Source of the DNA: Marasmius tenuissimus
Taxonomy: Eukaryota; Basidiomycota; Agaricomycetes; Agaricales; Marasmiaceae
Direction: 5' to 3'
Length of the DNA stretch: 64,000 nucleotides
Assembly (NCBI GenBank): GCA_029532415.1
Contig: JAQOTA010000053.1
Location: forward strand, 4,278,001 to 4,342,000
The notes beneath the pieces were generated by a model. That model did not search any database, was not told the origin of the DNA, and was given only the letters and a program-made list of their open reading frames with translations. The stretch's first letter is position 1. The number at the start of each line of letters is the position of its first letter. The position numbers were made by a program, and so were the translations under genes. Below are positions 11,257 through 22,925 of this stretch, piece by piece.

Positions 11257-12486
11257 TTATCCAGTCCAGGGGCGCTGTGTGCACGCAAAACGTCAGAATA
11301 AAGGACACATGGCAATACTAAAACGGTCACTGACGGGGCCAGGTTGTGTGTAAGTGGCCGGAATAGGGTAGTAGATGTTGATCATAATACCGGGCTCCTG
11401 AAAACAGACGCTAATGTCGGCCTGTGGACGTTAGTTTGACGTGAAAGTCACTCACGCGTCCGTTGTAGACACCAGGAATGGCGACGAGGGGGCCTGGCGT
11501 GCCACTTCCTCCACCAGTAACTTCGACCTGGCCACAGGAGATGTAGAATTGTGCTGTATGACCGAGGATAAGCCTCTATCGCTGCGAGGAAGACATTCTA
11601 TTCACCTCCTTGGTAGGCAGAAGCAGAATGCAAAGCGATGTGCTCCATTCGGACTATCGGAAAAGCCGGGTTGGTCAAGAAACTTGAAACTCAAGGCTTT
11701 GAAAGAAGTTTGACACACCGAGATATTGACCGTTGGGAAGATTCTTGGGGAGGGTGAAGGTCACGCCAGCAGCATCTAAAAGACATTGAGGCCTACGTCC
11801 TCCAATATTCAGGTCGGAAGACTCACTGTAAGAAGGCCAGTTGATGCTGTTCCCGCCGTCAGTGATAGCTGGTTCCTCGTGAACCTACATCGTAGGACGG
11901 TCACCCGTGCAGCTAACGTTCACACATGATTTCCCTTACCTTGAACCACACAGCTCCGTCCCCTTTGAATGAGCTGACATCTCCTGGAGCTTTGGCCATG
12001 TAGACGTTGACGACCTGCCCGTTGATCGTTAAACACACCGTGCAAGACCCGAGGTCAAGGAACGCGAAGTCAAACTCACACCAGGGTGGTAAATGGTTCC
12101 GTCGCTCTGAATACCGAGCTGAGAGCCAGCCGTTACTTTGACAGTGCCTGCGGAGGCCCCCGTCTCAGAGTCGTAGCAACGGAAATCCGCGCTGTTGACG
12201 TCGGTGACCTGAAAAAGCAAAAGGAGAGGATTGACGAGATGTTCGTGCGCAAGAAAGACCGTCAAACATACGGGGTTTCTCGAGTTGTAGTTGTTGGTCC
12301 TTCGAACATTAGCCCAAGCAGGAGTAACCGCGCCGTTGACCTGGAGTGTCCCGCTTGTAAATGAGCGTGACTACATCAGAGAGTAAAGATACACACCTTG
12401 AGAGAGGGGAAGGTGTAGTGTGCATCGACCTGAGAAGACAGGACGAGCGCGACGAACGTAGCTAGTTTGCCAACTGAAGTGAACAT
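11257..12486 (-). CDS. AA9 lytic polysaccharide monooxygenase (secreted)
   Basis: Copper enzyme that oxidatively cleaves cellulose and related glucans outside the cell. The signal peptide MFTSVGKLATFVALVLSSQV ends before DA|HYTFPSLK, so the mature protein begins with His, the N-terminal copper ligand (residue 23). Conserved blocks follow: GAVTPAWANVRRTNNYN, DFRCYDSETGASAGT, GAVWFKVHEEP, FTLPKNLPNGQYL, then VRMEHIALHSASAYQGG holding the second copper His, and QFYISCGQVEVTGGG with the axial Tyr. The end reads INIYYPIPATYTQPGP, then RPWTG after a last intron (donor GTCAGT), with the stop at 11259-11257. This intron was chosen because it restores the standard AA9 ending. No CBM1 is attached. Confidence 0.92.
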
Positions 12487-13607
12487 CACGGAGGTGTAGG
12501 TGTATGTGTCTCGGGCGGGGCACGTAGAGACAGTAGCTCTCCCAGACTCTCTTTATACCTCCAGTCAGTACCCGAGCGATTTAGTGTTGAATCCGACGTA
12601 TAAACGAAGCTATTCCCGGGCTTAACTTGGCATGATCTCCGGTGCAGAGGCACACCGATTTCCCTCACGAGGCTTTATCATTTCAAGGCCGCCGAAGCAT
12701 CACTTGCCAGAGAGACATTCAGTCAACCAATGCGGATCACAGACTGAGTAAGAAGAAGAGAGTGGAATTTTCCGAACAATTGCCTAAATTATCGTCGTGG
12801 TCATCGTTGAGGCTGGCCTCAGGGGAGAACTTGTTTGATCGTCGTGGTTGAGCGTTTGCCATAAAACCAAGTATCGACTGTCGGTTGACCAGGTATAGCT
12901 TCGTCCAGGGACTTTAGTTGTCGTCTCAAGGTGCACGACCGGGCGCCGAACGAATCGTAAGAACCGAGAAAAGGCTCCGATGGTCAAGAGAGCCTCTTGT
13001 ATACATTCCTGACGCAGGACGAGTAGGCCCAAAGATAGCGAAAGAATGCCATGAAATCGTAAAATTGATTGGCACCGGCATCCAAGGATTGTGATTTCCC
13101 GACTGAGATCTAGCAGGGAAACCCTCTTGCCCTGGTGGTTTTAGAATCTCTTCGCCTCCGTTTCTCAATAGCTGCCCCACTCAGAGGAACATAGAGCACC
13201 CTGCGGTTCACCTGTTCTTCGGTCCTCCGAGAATCCGATAGCAATATTCACGCACCAGTGACCATTGACCAAGATGTGCACGTCCTTCAATGGCTTGTTA
13301 TGGCGATACACGTATGCCTCCGGTGCAGCCCACCTGCTCACTCTGAGCGACCAAGCGTTCAATGAGGAGTCCAGACGAAATACTTCGAGTGAGAACACAA
13401 TGGATGAGTTAAAAAGTGACAGTCGGATGGCGGCTCGCTTCAAGTTTGTTTTTACCGGCTGAACGGAGCGGGACGGCACGGCACAAACTTTGACAAACCA
13501 ATTACATCGGGACGAATTGCAAGTGCAAGTTGAAGCTGCCAGCCAACTCACATCATCCTCCTTTCCTCTCCCTACTAAGACGTTAATCGTCTCTCTTCCT
13601 GTCAACA
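12487..13607. promoter_or_regulatory. Divergent region between AA9 and E2 genes
   Basis: 1.1 kb between two divergent starts. It must contain the regulated AA9 promoter and the housekeeping E2 promoter. The ORFs present do not splice into anything recognisable. No binding site is claimed. Confidence 0.4.
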
Positions 13608-15542
13608 ATGCTTTCCAAGCAAATTATCGCAGTCGCGCGTGGTCGTGGCATGCTCAGCCCAAAGTACCTGAGCGGGGCAACCGTGTCGAAAGGATGGTCA
13701 GTGAAGATGCTCTGTTCTATACGTGCGACTCAATTTTGTTTGTATTCATATCAGGGCTACCGCCAGTACACATGTTAAACGAGCGAAATTCCACTCGTCG
13801 AGTCTTCTGCAGGGTGAGCCCAAATACAAGCATCTACGATTCAAAACAGCAGAAAGTTCACACTGTTGCAGCGGAAACCGTGAAAGTGCCGCAAATGGCC
13901 GAATCCATCACTGAGGGAACTCTCAAGTCGTGGTCGAAACAGGTCGGAGACAGCGTCGCTGCAGATGAGGAAGTCGCAACTATTGAAACTGACAAGGTTC
14001 GTGTCTTCACTTCGCGAGATCCGCCGGGTGCTCAACCGTACGTCTGGAATAGATCGACGTGTCTGTCAATGCGCCAAAATCTGGTATCATCAAGGAGCTG
14101 TTGGCCAGCGAGGAGGATACTGTTACTGTTGGCCAAGACCTGTTCGTCCTCGAGGAGGGTGAAGCCTCGGAGTGTGAGTTCCGTCCGTGTCGACTAACAT
14201 ATTCGCGCTTACTCTGTTTCGATCTCCTACAGCCTCGTCGCCCAAGGAAGACAAGCCTGCGGAGAGCGAGAGCAAGTCCGAAGATGCGGAGACCGAGTCC
14301 AAGCCCTCAGAGCCCAAATCCGAGCCTGAAGCACCCAAATCTGCCCCACCTCCAGCAGGGAAGCCTGCAGAGCAGAAGAAGCCTGAATCCGCTCCTAAGA
14401 AAGAGGCTGGAAAGCCGAAATCTCAAGAGTCTCCAAAATCCCCGGCACCAGCAGCTGGTAACCGGAATGAGACTAGGGTATGTGTCGGGTTTACTAAGGT
14501 CCAAAGAAAAGGAGTTCACAACGTTTTTTCCTCACCTAGGTCAAGATGAGCCGGATGCGTCTCCGTATCGCTGAGCGTCTCAAGGAATCTCAAAATGCCG
14601 CCGCTTCCCTTACCACCTTTAACGAAATCGACATGTCCTCCCTAATGGAAATGAGGAAGAAATACAAGGACGAGGTTCTCAAAGAGCACGATGTGAAGCT
14701 GGGTTACATGAGCGCGTTCGCGAAGGCCTGCAGTCTTGCCCTAAAGGAGATCCCGGCCGCCAACGCGTCAATAGAGGGTGACGAGATTGTCTACCGTGAC
14801 TATGTCGACTTGAGTGTCGCCGTCGCCACACCGAAGGGCCTTGTCACCCCCGTCGTGAGGAATGCTGAGGGTATGAGCTTCGTACAAATTGAAAAGGAGA
14901 TTGCTGCACTTGGAAAGAAGGTACGCCTCGGCTTTTTTCTAAAACGGCGACCTTTTTAATCCAGTATCACGCGTTAGGCTCGTGACGGAAAATTGACCCT
15001 CGAAGACATGGCAGGCGGCTCCTTCACGATGTATGTTCTTTACTCTGCACAGATGACCTATACCTGACCGGGCGATCTATCACCACAGTTCCAATGGGGG
15101 CGTTTTCGGCTCGCTGTATGGGACTCCTATCATCAACTTGCCTCAATCTGCTGTGCTCGGTTCGTTGTTATTGATTGAATCCTCGTGTCTTTTGCTGTGC
15201 TGACCTTTTATGTTTGTTTCCTGTTCTGCAGGTATGCATGCCATCAAGGAGAAGCCCGTTGTCGTGAACGGCCAGATTGTCATTCGACCCATCATGGTTG
15301 TCGCCTTGACCTACGATCACCGATTACTAGATGGTAGAGAGGCAGTCACCTTCCTCGGTGAGTGATCGTTCTACTTCGCTTCATTGTTTGGGAGGAGGTG
15401 CTGCTGCTGCTTTAGAGCGGCCATGTATCCCCTCGTTTCGCCTCTCGATCCTCTATCACCGATGCTAAATCCTATTATCCCTCTATTAGTGAAAGTTAGA
15501 GACTACCTTGAAGACCCGCGCAAGATGCTCCTTACTGTTTGA
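13608..15542 (+). CDS. KGD2: Dihydrolipoamide succinyltransferase (E2 of 2-oxoglutarate dehydrogenase)
   Basis: Core E2 enzyme of the mitochondrial 2-oxoglutarate dehydrogenase complex in the TCA cycle. The N-terminus [20 protein letters not shown] plus two small exons forms a plausible matrix-targeting sequence. The lipoyl domain is [20 protein letters not shown] to [19 protein letters not shown], so the lipoylated lysine is the last codon before an intron. A Pro/Glu/Lys/Ser linker follows, then the catalytic domain from [20 protein letters not shown] through [20 protein letters not shown]. It ends with [17 protein letters not shown], carrying the catalytic His and Asp of HxxxDG, and [14 protein letters not shown]. 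As in other E2s of this complex, no peripheral-subunit-binding domain is seen. Many short introns split the 3' half. Confidence 0.95.
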
Positions 15543-16844
15543 ATGGGATAACGCAATACACGTTCTGGAGGAGGCGCAATGTATTGATACTATCACCAAA
15601 CCGGCGGATTTTTTGGCTTCCGTTGTTGACATTAATTACATACTCTTGAATAATATCTCTTTCACTTACTTCGTGCTGTAGATCACAAGAGATATGGGAG
15701 GCCGTTGGATTAACGAAAGATAGGTAAGTGCTACAGGCTGTAACACTCCGACTCGAGGCACCGATTGTGGCACAGTCGACGCATGTCCGCCCTCTTACAT
15801 GTACGCGGGGGAATGGGGTCCCCGTGGCTTCGTCGAAAGCCCTCACCGAAGCATGGATGTTACTCAGAGTCGACTTGTGAATAGCGTTGTATTGCATCCG
15901 GGGCAAAGAGGAACAAACGAACGACGTCGAGTCGGAACACGTTGATCATGACTCGCTTGCTCACGTTTGCAAAGATCACGCTCAACACTGGATCTGGGTT
16001 GGAACCGACGGATAGCGAGAAAACCAACCTGGGGCTATGGCTCGCGGGAACCCTCTAGTCTATCTGGGGACCCGATGATCGACAGCCTAGTACTAGTAGA
16101 ATGTAGAACGGCCTGAGTAGGTACCGGTACGGATCTGTGCGTTGGACGATTGAAGATCGAAAACTCTATTCGACGACTCGCAATGACAATGCCTACATTA
16201 TCATAGTAGAGGGTCGGGTAATCTGGGGGTACACACTCCACAAGCATGTATGCAGTCCGTATTGAAGTCGATTGTGTTTCGCGAAACACCGTTCCTCGAA
16301 AGGGAAACTTCGGACCGGGTTTTCGACTAGTCCTGAGAGTGAGGGAAAGGGAGACACGGAATTATCGAGTCAGTTGAGTCGAACGAGACGTGATGAATGT
16401 ACATACATACACATGCGGTAGCCACGAAGCCCTGCCACGAGCTTGTCAATTCGCACAGTATATGTCTACCATCACGGGAGATAGAACGGGGGACTCGACC
16501 CAGAAAAAGAGGCTTAGACCGAAAAGAAACTTGAATTGCAAACGCTATGGGAATAGAACTGGACAGAAACAGCGACAGTAGTATCAGAGACAGACGAGAC
16601 CCAGAATACATCTTCGGGGACTGATGGATACCCCATGCTCAGGCACCCAGAAGAAATATGTACATAGTCTATGTGTCTGTTCCTCGGGATTACCAGAACT
16701 CAGAGTCCAGAATTTATACTTATCTCGTCCGCAGGGAAAAAGAACCACCTGGAATGCGCTACCATTACATAGGACGCCAAGCATCTCGGTCCCATGAATA
16801 GACGGAATCGGGTGAGCACCACCTCTGAGCGCATATGGTGACGA
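15543..16844. other. Intergenic, no supported gene
   Basis: 1.3 kb downstream of the E2 gene. One minus ORF (15906-15532) overlaps the E2 stop and has no recognisable motif. I see no RNA gene or repeat. Confidence 0.4.
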
Positions 16845-17717
16845 CTAGTGTTGAGGGATGTTGGGATGTGGTCCTGCGGCAAGCGGGGTAGGTTGAGGAG
16901 TATAGGCTGCGATAGGTGGAGTGTTCGTCCTACTCATCTCTGATGATGCTCCGCCCAAGGACACGATACCTTGAAAGTCTATCTCCAAAGTGGCGTGATA
17001 TGTCTAAAACTTGGCATAGCTTGATATGTTATTGCGTCGCACGACATCTTGTGACAGACGGAGTGGGCTGGACCAAAGGATCTAATCCTAATCTTCCATA
17101 GTCTAGGTTGCTCAATTGAATATGCGGCTCGCAGTTTCCGGTAGGGTCCCCAAATGTGAAAGCCAGTCAGACTCGTTCACGACAACCGTAAAATGCTTAG
17201 AGACTCACAAGGTGTTTGTAAGTCCGTGAGCTGGTCGGGAGAAAGAGTCCTTACAAATGGTGTTGCGGGAGCAAGTCCACGAGCGTTCACAACGAGGAAC
17301 ACAATTTGAATCGTCATGGCGGGTATTCATCAAGGCCGAAGCGGCACGGGAACGTCTCGGTGACCAGTCTCCGGAACCGGACCTGACCGATAATGAAATC
17401 TTCGACATCGCAACACCCGCTGCGGAGTGGTGGCTAAAACTCCATATTCTCCAACTCGCTCCAACTTGTGGCGGAAGTAAAGGGGCTGGATGCTGGGCTT
17501 TAATCAGGGATCTTTTGTCATTGGGACGTGGAAGATTTGTTTGTTTGGGTGACCTGTTAGAGAAAATTCTCGATGATTCCGTCCAGGTAACGGAACAAGT
17601 AGCCGACTGCTGTCGTGCTGCTGTCGTGTCGGAAATTGCGATGGCTAGTGATATGCTGTTTTTGTTGGAAGACCTGGGGAGTGAGGGAAATTTAGGACGT
17701 GTCATGACTGTTTGCAA
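16845..17717 (-). CDS. Weak candidate gene of unknown function
   Basis: The last part, 17003-16845, follows a good acceptor (TTTTAG). It reads as 52 codons rich in Pro at the end (TPQPTPLAAGPHPNIPQH) and then a stop. Upstream, 17130-17030 is open as HIQLSNLDYGRLGLDPLVQ, and 17717-17205 holds a Ser/Arg-rich 170-codon frame. I could not join these three pieces without assuming weak splice sites. An opposing 213-codon frame on the plus strand (17257-17898) overlaps and is about as plausible. No family was recognised. Confidence 0.2.
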
Positions 17718-19023
17718 TGGAAATCAGAGTTTGGAACAAAGCAGGAAGAATGCAACGCGAACCCGCACAAAGCATCACATATCGGGAGACAAAGCTGTGG
17801 CTACTCCCCTCTTAGCAGACAATAAGGGACAGCAAAGAAGCTCACCATGGTGCCCTTATTGTGCTTTGCTCGTGGCACTACGACTGTTCACGATCTGAAA
17901 ACGGCCTGGGGTGCCAGTCTGGGAGGTGGACAAGTTCATCCCGCGAACAGGAGGGGGTTGTTCTAATCGTACGACAACCTCGGAGACGAGAAGGACAAAT
18001 CTTGTTGACGAGGTCCCATGAGCTCGAAGCTCAGGGAGAAGTCGGCTACAAAAAAGGTAGTATAAACTACCCTTATCAGGGTCCTTCCTTCTCTGTTACG
18101 GGGCCGGACACAAAAGACGGAGATCTGGAAGAACTCCATCGAAAAAAGAGTCATGGGGACCAGACCTAGATTTAAAAAAAACACACGTGAACTGATAAAA
18201 CTAAGTGGGGAATGAATGGAGAAATGCCAACGCCTCGAGTACCTGGGCCTCTGATTTGATGAGAGTCACCAAATAGAAAGTACTGGGGTTGGTCCGTTGG
18301 GGTGCGAATGCAATGCCATTGATGAATTAGAACAGTGTTTGTCGGATGTACTACATCTGATGGTGGTATGTTCTGATCGACCACGTTGAAGTTGCGCACT
18401 ATTAGCATGGTCTCGCGTGCAGTCAGACACGACGATTCGATCATGAAAAAAGGAGAAAGACATGCTTGAAAACCACAGCAGAACTGAAACAGATACCTGG
18501 AGACGGACAGGCAGTGGCATAATAATTTGACGAGATCAGGCGAGACCGGAAGCAAGTCAGACTGATCGGGGAGACAGCAGGGTTACAGACAGCAGATAAG
18601 AAACAATAGACCGAATAGAACCAAGAGAGACAATGGGAAGGAAAAGGGAAGGGATTTGGAGTTTCCTGGACAATGGCCTGGCGCTTGGATTGAGCTTGGA
18701 CAGGAGGAACGACGGGAACAATCAAAGCGCGGTTCAAGCACCACCACTTTGCGGTTCCAGAAAAGGCAAATCCCGGGCGTAGGGAAGGAAAGGCGTGAGA
18801 AATGTCGTGGGGTTATCAGCTGAGCAATCGGAGTGAGAAACAATGCAGTGCCACCGACCAAACAGCCGTAAACCAAAGTACTTGACACGGCCTCGTTTTT
18901 AGAGTTCCCACCCTCCGTATCATCCACTCTGCCTGCAACTATACAAGTCCCTTCAACACTCCCCGATTCCCTTCCTCCCTTAATTTCCTCCTCCTCCCCT
19001 CTTCACCATCAACAATTTTCAAC
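17718..19023. other. Intergenic and 5' flank of the PNRC-like gene
   Basis: No supported gene. The last 70 bases before 19024 are pyrimidine-rich (CTTCCTCC-type tracts), which is common just upstream of fungal start codons, so the promoter and 5' UTR of the next gene lie here. Confidence 0.4.
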
Positions 19024-20330
19024 ATGATCCTCGTTCACAAAGCAGCAGCTTTCCCGACCAGTTCTCCTCACAACATTCACCGAAGGCACCCTTCTGCACC
19101 CTCTCCGGTAGTCGTGCAGCCGACAAGGACACCGGGCTTGCTCACACTTTCAAAGCCTCTGCAACAGCAGCAACAGCCTCAGCCACGTCAACGGCAGTCC
19201 CCGAGGTCAAAGCAAACTCCTCAGAAGTCAGCTGCTCGATCTCAACAGCAAGAGAACGTCGTTGCTCTCAAACCATCACCAGAGATTGTCGACAAGAAAT
19301 CCACAGTCGCATCGACAGCAGACAAATCTCAGACCCGAGGCAGACAGCAAGCCAAGTCCAAGGACAAGCCTACGAACAGGTGAAGGATCAGCTCATTTTT
19401 TGCGGATTTTTCGCAATTTTACGGGCGGGGGGAAGCTGACAATTCAGTTGTATGTGCAGGAGCAACTCTCACTCAGCAGTACGAGGTCGCCGAAACAATG
19501 CTCGTCAACCTTCACCTCCTCTTCCCGCACCGACCTCGCAGGCAGAGGGCTCACCACCTCTGTACAAATCCAGCACTTCTAACCTTTTCGATCCTTTCTT
19601 GGACGATTCAACTCCCCCAGCTCGCTCCAAGCCTGTACGACCAGCGCCAACACTCGCCTCCCGACCATCAGGCAAGCTTGCCAGGCGTAGACAACCCAAC
19701 TCTGTTCCCAACAACGCAGCATCCACCACACCTGCCTCGACGCCGGCCAAGGCAATCCCAGTACCCAGGCGGAACAATTCCTCCAATAACATTGTATCCC
19801 GTTCAGCCCCTGGCCCCAATCACCTCCATCACAGGTTGACCGTCAAAGCGTCGTCCGAACCTCCTGATGTGTTCCCCATCTGTGACGACGTTTCCGAGGC
19901 AGGTGACTTTTGCGACAGCGAAGCACCCGCTAGTCCTCCCCGTACCCCCACACCCAGTGGCCGCACCGCACGTCTAATGTATAATTTCGATGACGGCCCT
20001 CACACGGCACCCATAACCGCGACAACCAAGTCCTTCCCATTCAGCTCGGGAAGCTCACCCACCCCGGCCAAGAGGGGTAAGCGACATGCCCGTGTGCCTA
20101 GTGAAGGTGTATTCGCCATGTCATCAGATGAGGAGATGTCCACCGGTGGCGTTGGTGATGCAGAGTTGAGAGCTTTGTTCGCAAAGCTTCCGCGCAGGCG
20201 TCCAACTGTTTCTCTGACCGAGTCAGAGAAGGAGCGTGCCGCTGCAGCAGCAGCAGCAGCTTACTTCGCGAGTTCCAATTTCCAAAACTCGCCGAGTCCG
20301 GAGGAGCTTCCACCCCCTTCATTTGTGTAA
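19024..20330 (+). CDS. Disordered protein with C-terminal Edc1/PNRC-like motif
   Basis: Two exons (19024-19379 and 19460-20330) join as TN-R-SNSHS across an 80-nt intron. The protein is about 408 residues and almost wholly low complexity. It has Gln-rich (QQQQQPQPRQRQ) and Ser/Pro/Arg-rich stretches, an acidic patch (ICDDVSEAGDFCDSEAPASP) and a poly-Ala run just before the end. The last 25 residues, YFASSNFQNSPSPEELPPPS then FV, match the short-motif pattern Y-A-G-x-x-F-x-x-S-P-x-P-x-x-L-P-x-P found in PNRC/Edc1-type decapping enhancers. In those proteins it binds the Dcp1 EVH1 domain and Dcp2. A role in mRNA decapping is therefore inferred from this motif only. Confidence 0.7.
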
Positions 20331-22925
20331 ATATATTCTCCCACATCGATTGTGTTGCAAAAAGTGCAAAGTATGTTCAGTTTCCTCCATCTCCACGCAC
20401 ACCGTACTTACAACTTTTCAGCTCTTGAAGACTCGCACTCAAAATCGATCTACCCAGCCGACTAGATTCCCCGCCCATCATCTCTTCACTATACCTTCTC
20501 ACCCTCGTCAATCCACCGTCGTTATCATTATTCGTAATTTTCTACCGGGTCGCGAGCTGTTTGAAGTTCATCTGTATTTTTAGTCTTTCGGCGGCGGGGG
20601 TTTTCGCTTTTTACGACACTGCTCTTCTCATTCGGTACCGGCAACCACGTTCAGGACAATCGCGCAACTCGAATGCCATCTTTGGCATTCTTCTCCCACT
20701 ACTTCCTACCGCCTCGTATGCTGTTGCGGTCAGGTTTCCCTCTACTCCCCAACATCCGCTCTCCACATTGTTTTCGACATCGCATCTTTTTCTCCCTCTC
20801 ATTGCAACCACCGATCATCTCCTCTTATATTCGCAAGGTTTCTTCTTTGGTTTGTTCTGGAAACGTAGCGCCACGAGCGTGGAGGCTAGGGCTACGTGGT
20901 CCAGTGTACGAAAAGAAATGGGTTTTGGCCCAAGGTGGAGAGAAGAACAGCTCGCCCTCGATCCAAAACACTGTACACCATCAATATTTATACCAGGCAT
21001 CCGTCGCACCCGTCTTTGCTACCATCTTCGGCCGCCCCCCCAATTCTCCAGCTGCCACGACGACGACACCCACCATGCTGCCTCTATCTCAAGGCGTACT
21101 TCTTGTGGGCGGCGGTGTGCCTGCGCTATTCTTCCTCGTTGGACTGATCTTGGGTTTTGGAAGAAGCTTATCCTATTCCATCTATTATTTGTCACGTCAT
21201 CGTTCCCCCCCTCCTCAACCATCTACTCCCTTCTCCGTATACTATTGTTGTTTTTTCTTACCTCCCGCACTCCGCCCTCCCACCGTCTGCGGTTTGCTTT
21301 CTACTCGATGTCATTTTTCACGTTTTTCACCTTCACGCGCTTTACTATCATTTTTCCCTTTCTATTGGATTCGTCACTGTAGCAAATATTTGTCGTCGCA
21401 CCATAACTACCCTTCCCCCTTACATCTAATCATCACCGCTATTTCCCCTCCCAACTCACCCGCTTTCACGTTGTCTCATAGATGGATGCATATCGGGGAG
21501 GGGCATTCTTATGCGTTGTACAACTTCCTGTTTCTTACTTTTCACCTTTGCGCGTTACCTTTTCTTTTTCTTGTGCGCCATTTTGACGTTTCTCTTCTAC
21601 GTCCGTGATGCTTTTCTCGTCACTTTTTTCTTCTCTTTTGTCTTTTCACGGTGTAATTGTTGGTTTTGTGAGTGCTTTTCGCTTCGTCGCACTGTCTACT
21701 GTATACTTACTATCGGTTCTAGATTATTGCATGCATACCCAAACAGCATACCCTACATCCCAACCTCCACCTAAAAGCATCAACTGCTCCCGATGCTCTC
21801 GACGAAGACAATCATACATCGCTATACAATTTGCATCTTTCTTTATCATCGTCGCAACACAAAAAGGACACAAGATTAGAATGTATATTACTCGTATCCC
21901 CATCTGAATCTCTCTGCCCTCACCCATCCCGCCTATTCAACCCTTCCATCGTTGTCATCGTCCTTTTTGAAATCTGCTTTGACAAACCACACACTCTTCC
22001 ACTTCACACGCAAATTTCATACCTTTTTCCCCCGCTCCGCAACGTATTCATGTATATACTATATCCATCGACCACCACTTTACACCAGGTCCCCGACCAC
22101 TTACACACACATTCTTTAAACCTCTTTTTTGCATCCTTCACCTTCACCACGACACTCGTTTGTTACCCTTTTTTTTTCGTTACTTGCGATCGCCGCCACA
22201 AAGGGGTCCCGACGTATACTTACAGTAGATAACGGTCATCAGTAGTGCACAAGGTACCATAAATACACTTTTTGTTTGTTAAATTTCTGGTGCGATCTCC
22301 AGCTTGAGAGACCCAGTTGAACTGAAAGCGAGGTCTGACCGTATTTCAAGTGAGATCGGAACCTGGAGTTCCAGAGCCGCGTGGACCTTGACCGGGATCA
22401 TCGAAGTTTGAAATGACGATTGCCAGCTATCTCTTGCCGCCATGACCACTACCGATCGTAGAGGGGGAGTAGAGCGCAACTATCAGCGACGGCGACAGCA
22501 ATCCTCCTGATCTTTTGATTGATTTGGATTTAGATTGAGCTGTGGCTAAGGTATCATAGATCATATATATGTACGAATAAGCTGTTGGTAAGGTACAGTA
22601 TGCATCAGTAAATCTAGTAGATCGTGTACTTGGAGTGGTGCGTTCCTATGGTAGGGAGGTACTGCTTATGGGTATCACGGAGACGACCCGCGGGAATCTG
22701 ATCGTTGAGCACGAAGACGCGAATCGTGATGCGGGAAACATCGGAGGCTTCCTGGGCTAGAGGGCGGTGCGTATGTCTGGCAAGGGGTTCATGAGCGTGC
22801 ACGAGGTAGCAGCTCTGAGCGGCATTAACTGGGGCATCCTCTTGCCCGGCGGCTCAATGACGAGAGCGAGGATTGTCCTGTTCTAGCCGTGGCTGGTTGG
22901 GGTGTTAGAAGGCAATCTACCTCTT
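20331..22925. other. Long pyrimidine-rich convergent intergenic region
   Basis: 2.6 kb between two convergent genes. From about 20400 to 22200 the plus strand is strongly C+T rich. This opens long frames in all three plus-strand phases at once (for example 20561-21382 and 20673-21608), full of Phe, Leu, Ser and Pro, with no domain, start context or intron pattern. It may be a long 3' UTR or non-coding transcript of the PNRC-like gene. From 22250 on the composition is ordinary. Confidence 0.5.

Noticed and set aside
17257..17898. 213-codon plus frame
   Set aside because: It has no recognisable family and overlaps a minus-strand candidate. Neither could be validated, so only one weak entry is listed.
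20561..21608. Overlapping plus-strand frames of 273 and 311 codons
   Set aside because: Both are open only because the strand is C/T-rich. They overlap each other in different phases and consist of Phe/Leu/Ser/Pro runs without a domain, so I do not call a gene.
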